Shown piece after piece: positions 51,995-53,872 of a stretch of 53,872 bases of DNA. This stretch comes from Actinomycetes bacterium (GTDB lineage Bacteria; Actinomycetota; Actinomycetes; Nanopelagicales; Nanopelagicaceae), in the NCBI GenBank assembly GCA_025355665.1, contig JANXZF010000133.1, forward strand, positions 1 to 53,872, in the 5' to 3' direction. Numbering within the stretch: position 1 is the stretch's first letter; the number at the start of each line of letters is the position of its first letter. The notes under the pieces are model-generated. The model had not been told where the DNA came from and did no database searches. It was given only the letters and a program-made list of their open reading frames with translations. The position numbers and the translations under genes were made by a program.

Positions 51995-53265
51995 ATCTTC
52001 TAGAAGACCTGAAATGGCGCGGACTTCTTGCGCAATCAACTGACGAGAAAGCCCTTCTAGAGGCCTTATCAAAGCCGACAACTCTCTACTGTGGTTTTGA
52101 CCCTACGGCACCTAGTTTGCACGTGGGAAACCTCGTCGTACTACTTGTACTGCGTAGATTTCAGTTGGCTGGGCATTTACCGATCGCATTGGTCGGCGGA
52201 GCCACCGGTCTTGTAGGAGATCCGAGTGGAAAGAATGAAGAGCGTTCTCTAAATAGCGAAGAAATTGTGGAGCAGTGGGTGGTTCGCATTCGCGAACAAG
52301 TTTCCAAGTACCTCGATTTTGAAGCGCCATCCAATCCTGCTCGAGTCGTGAACAATCTCGACTGGACCGCACCAATGTCTGCGATCGAATTTCTTCGCGA
52401 CATCGGAAAACATTTCAGTGTGAATCAAATGCTTGCGAAAGAATCTGTTTCGGCACGGCTTGAAGGCGGTGGAATTTCGTACACCGAATTTTCTTACCAA
52501 GTGCTGCAATCCCTTGATTTTCTTGAACTATTTCGAAGATTTGATTGCACATTGCAAGTAGGCGGCTCTGATCAGTGGGGCAACATAGTTGCAGGTCTCG
52601 ATCTGATTCGTCGTGCTGAATCTGAGAGTGCCCATGCGATGACAGTTCCTTTGCTGATGAAATCTGATGGCACAAAATTCGGAAAGACCGCAGGCGGATC
52701 GGTTTGGCTGGATCCAGCGATGACATCTCCTTTCGCTTTCTTCCAGTATTGGTTGAACACCGAGGATCGCGACGTTATAAATTTCTTGAAAGTTTTTTCG
52801 TTCTTACCTAAAGCGGACATTGAAGCGTTAGAAAAATCACATCTCGAGAATCCAGGACTTCGCATTGCACACCGAGCGTTGGCCCGCGAACTCACATCCT
52901 TGGTTCACAGTCCCCAAGACTGTGAACGTGTTGAGGCGGCATCTCGGGCCCTATTTGGCCAGGGCGAGCTTCACGATTTGGACGAGGCCACGCTTGAGAG
53001 CGCTCTTTCCGAGCTCCCGCGGACTTTTTTGGCCTCTTTGAACGATATTCCGAGCTGGGTTGACCTCATTGTGGCCTCTGGAGTGGTCGATTCGAAGTCT
53101 GCAGCACGCCGAATCGTCAAGGAGGGTGGGGCGTATCTCAACAACGAAAAGATCGCCGGAGAGGACTTTTCACCCTCGTCAAATGACTTCATTTTCGGCA
53201 GATTCGCGATCCTTAGAAAAGGCAAGCGAGATCTAGCGGCCGTAGAGGTGGTCCAAAAGCGTTGA
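51991..53265 (+). CDS. tyrS: Tyrosyl-tRNA synthetase
   Basis: YCGFDPTAPSLHVGNLV, QVGGSDQWGNIVAGLDL, KFGKTAGG (KMSKS-like), C-terminal S4; start refined to ATG 51991. Confidence 0.96.
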   Translation: MNLLEDLKWRGLLAQSTDEKALLEALSKPTTLYCGFDPTAPSLHVGNLVVLLVLRRFQLAGHLPIALVGGATGLVGDPSGKNEERSLNSEEIVEQWVVRIREQVSKYLDFEAPSNPARVVNNLDWTAPMSAIEFLRDIGKHFSVNQMLAKESVSARLEGGGISYTEFSYQVLQSLDFLELFRRFDCTLQVGGSDQWGNIVAGLDLIRRAESESAHAMTVPLLMKSDGTKFGKTAGGSVWLDPAMTSPFAFFQYWLNTEDRDVINFLKVFSFLPKADIEALEKSHLENPGLRIAHRALARELTSLVHSPQDCERVEAASRALFGQGELHDLDEATLESALSELPRTFLASLNDIPSWVDLIVASGVVDSKSAARRIVKEGGAYLNNEKIAGEDFSPSSNDFIFGRFAILRKGKRDLAAVEVVQKR

Positions 53266-53279
53266 TTTATAAGGGTTTT

Positions 53280-53297
53280 AGCAAATGGGAATTTGCT
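53280..53297 (+). terminator. Hairpin downstream of tyrS (AGCAAAT-GGGA-ATTTGCT), possible terminator without U-tract
   Basis: Perfect 7-bp stem, 4-nt loop, 14 nt after the tyrS stop. Confidence 0.4.
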
Positions 53298-53308
53298 GTC
53301 TGCCCGAT

Positions 53309-53337
53309 TTGACCCTTTGCTCCAGGGCACATATAGT
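53309..53337 (+). promoter_or_regulatory. rrn promoter P1: TTGACC-N17-TATAGT
   Basis: Near-consensus -35/-10 with 17-nt spacing upstream of 16S. Confidence 0.8.
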
Positions 53338-53421
53338 TACGCTCCTTGCAGTGCACCGGACGAATTAAGGCCGGACAGCAAGAACTTCCTTCAGATTCGA
53401 AGTTAGTGGTTCTGCGCGGGT

Positions 53422-53450
53422 TTGACCCCGTTGCGCCCCTGGACTAGATT
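53422..53450 (+). promoter_or_regulatory. rrn promoter P2: TTGACC-N17-TAGATT
   Basis: Second near-consensus promoter, same 17-nt spacing. Confidence 0.75.
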
Positions 53451-53505
53451 TGTGGGTCTGCCCTGAAAATGAAGAGAAATCTTCGGACGCAGTGCGCATC
53501 CGTAC

Positions 53506-53526
53506 CTTGAGAACTCAACAGCGTGC
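53506..53526 (+). promoter_or_regulatory. Conserved actinobacterial rRNA leader element CTTGAGAACTCAACAGCGTGC
   Basis: Sequence recognised from actinobacterial pre-16S leaders; contains palindrome TTGAG-AA-CTCAA. Confidence 0.6.
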
Positions 53527-53738
53527 TAATAAGTCAATGCCAATGTGGCTCTTCTTGTCATGCGTAAAAACTTTCGGGTTTTGAGCGTGCGAGCGGAGAC
53601 CACGAATAAATATCTCAATGAGGTATGGCAAAAAACCCTTCTGGTCTACCAGTTGGGAAATAGCTATGCCCGTTGATTTCCTTTGGATAAAGACAAAAAA
53701 TAACGACAGTTGTTTATGTCTGTACGCCAGAAAAAAAC

Positions 53739-53872
53739 TTTCTATGGAGAGTTTGATCCTGGCTCAGGACGAACGCTGGCGGCGTGCTTAACACATGCAA
53801 GTCGAGCGATGAAGTTCCTTCGGGAACGGATTAGCGGCGAACGGGTGAGGAACACGTGAGGAATCTGCCTTC
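53739..53872 (+). rRNA. rrs: 16S ribosomal RNA, 5' end (partial, truncated by window edge)
   Basis: AGAGTTTGATCCTGGCTCAG (27F site) at 53748, followed by GACGAACGCTGGCGGCGTGCTTAACACATGCAAGTCGAGCG. Confidence 0.98.

Overview
This is a densely coding actinobacterial chromosome segment with about 47 protein genes. Markers are WhiA, RbpA, DUF3099, the sufRBDCSUT operon and the argCJBDRGH-tyrS-rrn order. The compact layout suggests a streamlined lineage, possibly freshwater acI/Nanopelagicales-like (inference). Gene order: livM(partial)-livG-livF | thioesterase(-) | polA | MFS(-) | rpsA-coaE-uvrB-uvrA-uvrC-rapZ-yvcK-whiA | gap-pgk-tpiA-secG-rbpA | pgi-tal-tkt-ctaA(-) | sufR-sufB-sufD-Rieske-sufC-sufS-sufU-sufT-ABC exporter | SURF1-DUF3099(-) | fabG(interrupted)-fabI | infC-rpmI-rplT-trmH-like-pheS-pheT | argC-J-B-D-R-G-H-tyrS | rrn promoters, leader and 16S rRNA 5' end. 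I found no CRISPR array, mobile element, prophage or convincing novel multi-gene defence system. The items most worth a second look are: an in-frame TAA inside an otherwise intact fabG; infC starting at a rare ATC codon behind a structured leader; an exact GGAAT-N18-GTT (sigma-R-type) motif upstream of rbpA; an 11-bp perfect palindrome overlapping the pheT stop and a probable leaderless argC promoter; SufR-operator-like palindromes in the ctaA/sufR divergent region; an ABC half-exporter coupled to the suf operon; and genes missing from conserved neighbourhoods (argF, zwf/opcA/pgl, ctaB). Homology calls come from recognising protein motifs by eye; no search was run.
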